DNA from: Flavobacterium chryseum
GTDB taxonomy: Bacteria > Bacteroidota > Bacteroidia > Flavobacteriales > Flavobacteriaceae
DNA: 64,000 nucleotides
Direction: 5' to 3'
NCBI RefSeq assembly: GCF_004362015.1
Contig: NZ_SNWW01000001.1
Location: forward strand, 310,001-374,000
This document shows, piece by piece, positions 63,830 to 64,000 of this stretch (positions are counted from its first letter, which is position 1; every line of letters begins with the position of its first letter). Both the position numbers and the translations under genes were made by a program. The notes under the pieces were generated by a model that did no database searches, was not told where the DNA came from, and saw only the letters and a program-made list of their open reading frames with translations.

Positions 63830-63832
63830 TAT

Positions 63833-64000
63833 ATGGAAGCAAAAAAATACGCATCATACGCTGAAATCGAAAGAGATTTAGAAATCCTGAAATTAGAAAA
63901 AGATATCAGTTATCAGAAATTAGTTTTAAGTTATCAGAAAACAAAAGAAAGTATTACACCGCAAAATATTGTTGGCGGACTTTTGCATTCTTACAGAGAT
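63833..64000 (+). CDS. Small helical protein, partial at the right edge
   Basis: ATG at 63833, 3 bases after the holin-like gene; 56 codons are visible (MEAKKYASYAEIERDLEILK at the start). It is Lys/Glu-rich and helical. From memory it resembles DUF6327, which follows YtxH and holin-like genes in flavobacteria; tentative. Confidence 0.75.
   Translation, partial: MEAKKYASYAEIERDLEILKLEKDISYQKLVLSYQKTKESITPQNIVGGLLHSYRD

Overview
The window reads as a chromosomal segment of a Flavobacterium, probably close to F. johnsoniae. The DNA is AT-rich and genes lack Shine-Dalgarno sequences. Several genes and RNAs carry the Bacteroidetes -7 promoter element TAnnTTTG. The gene content includes the gliding/type IX secretion lipoprotein SprE, a glycoside hydrolase with a type IX sorting tail, and several Bacteroidetes-specific DUF families (DUF4292, DUF4254, DUF5687). 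The taxonomic call is an inference from content; no search was run.

Layout. 1-5.4 kb: envelope genes on the minus strand (flippase, dut, nucleotidyltransferase, TPR protein, DUF4292 lipoprotein, start of a secreted protein). 5.5-12.4 kb: a compact six-gene operon with a CbbX-like AAA+ ATPase, a two-part NitT/TauT-like ABC importer, a membrane-anchored binding protein fused to an OmpA domain, and two helical/coiled-coil proteins. 13.2-14.1 kb: no protein genes, but two paralogous noncoding transcription units built from about 89-nt repeat modules, each with a similar promoter, a 3' hairpin and a terminator. 14.1-23.0 kb: F1Fo ATP synthase genes atpBEFHAG (beta and epsilon subunits are absent), AtpZ-like protein, bactofilin and sprE. 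23.1-25.4 kb: ABC exporter with a DUF5687 permease. 25.5-32.1 kb: ferredoxin-reductase-like oxidoreductase, glycosyltransferase 9, upp and purD with small membrane proteins.

32.2-44.9 kb: a surface polysaccharide region (CapK-like adenylate enzyme, glycosyltransferases, initiating sugar transferase, UDP-glucuronate decarboxylase-type enzyme, polymerase-like proteins, flippase, chain-length protein). It is interrupted by a C10 cysteine protease gene and an ORF6N gene, with a remnant of the CapK-like gene's 3' end between them. 44.9-53.7 kb: a DUF6909-type protein with a nucleoside-phosphorylase-like end, a GH3-family enzyme, tatA, a secreted GH8, tex and rpiB. 53.7-54.5 kb: an AT-rich, gene-free stretch with DnaA-box-like sites where the prevailing gene direction switches. 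54.5-64 kb: mostly plus-strand genes (rnr, glnS, LysE-type exporter, YtxH/holin-like stress proteins), tRNA-Cys with tandem copies of its 3' end, a perfect 30-bp inverted repeat, and a gene-free diverged tandem duplication.

The most unusual material is noncoding: the twin modular RNAs at 13.2-14.1 kb, the paired 33-nt palindromes in and after the ORF6N gene, the tRNA-Cys 3'-end duplications and the possible origin. Among the protein genes, the AAA+/ABC/OmpA operon is the best candidate for an uncharacterised system.
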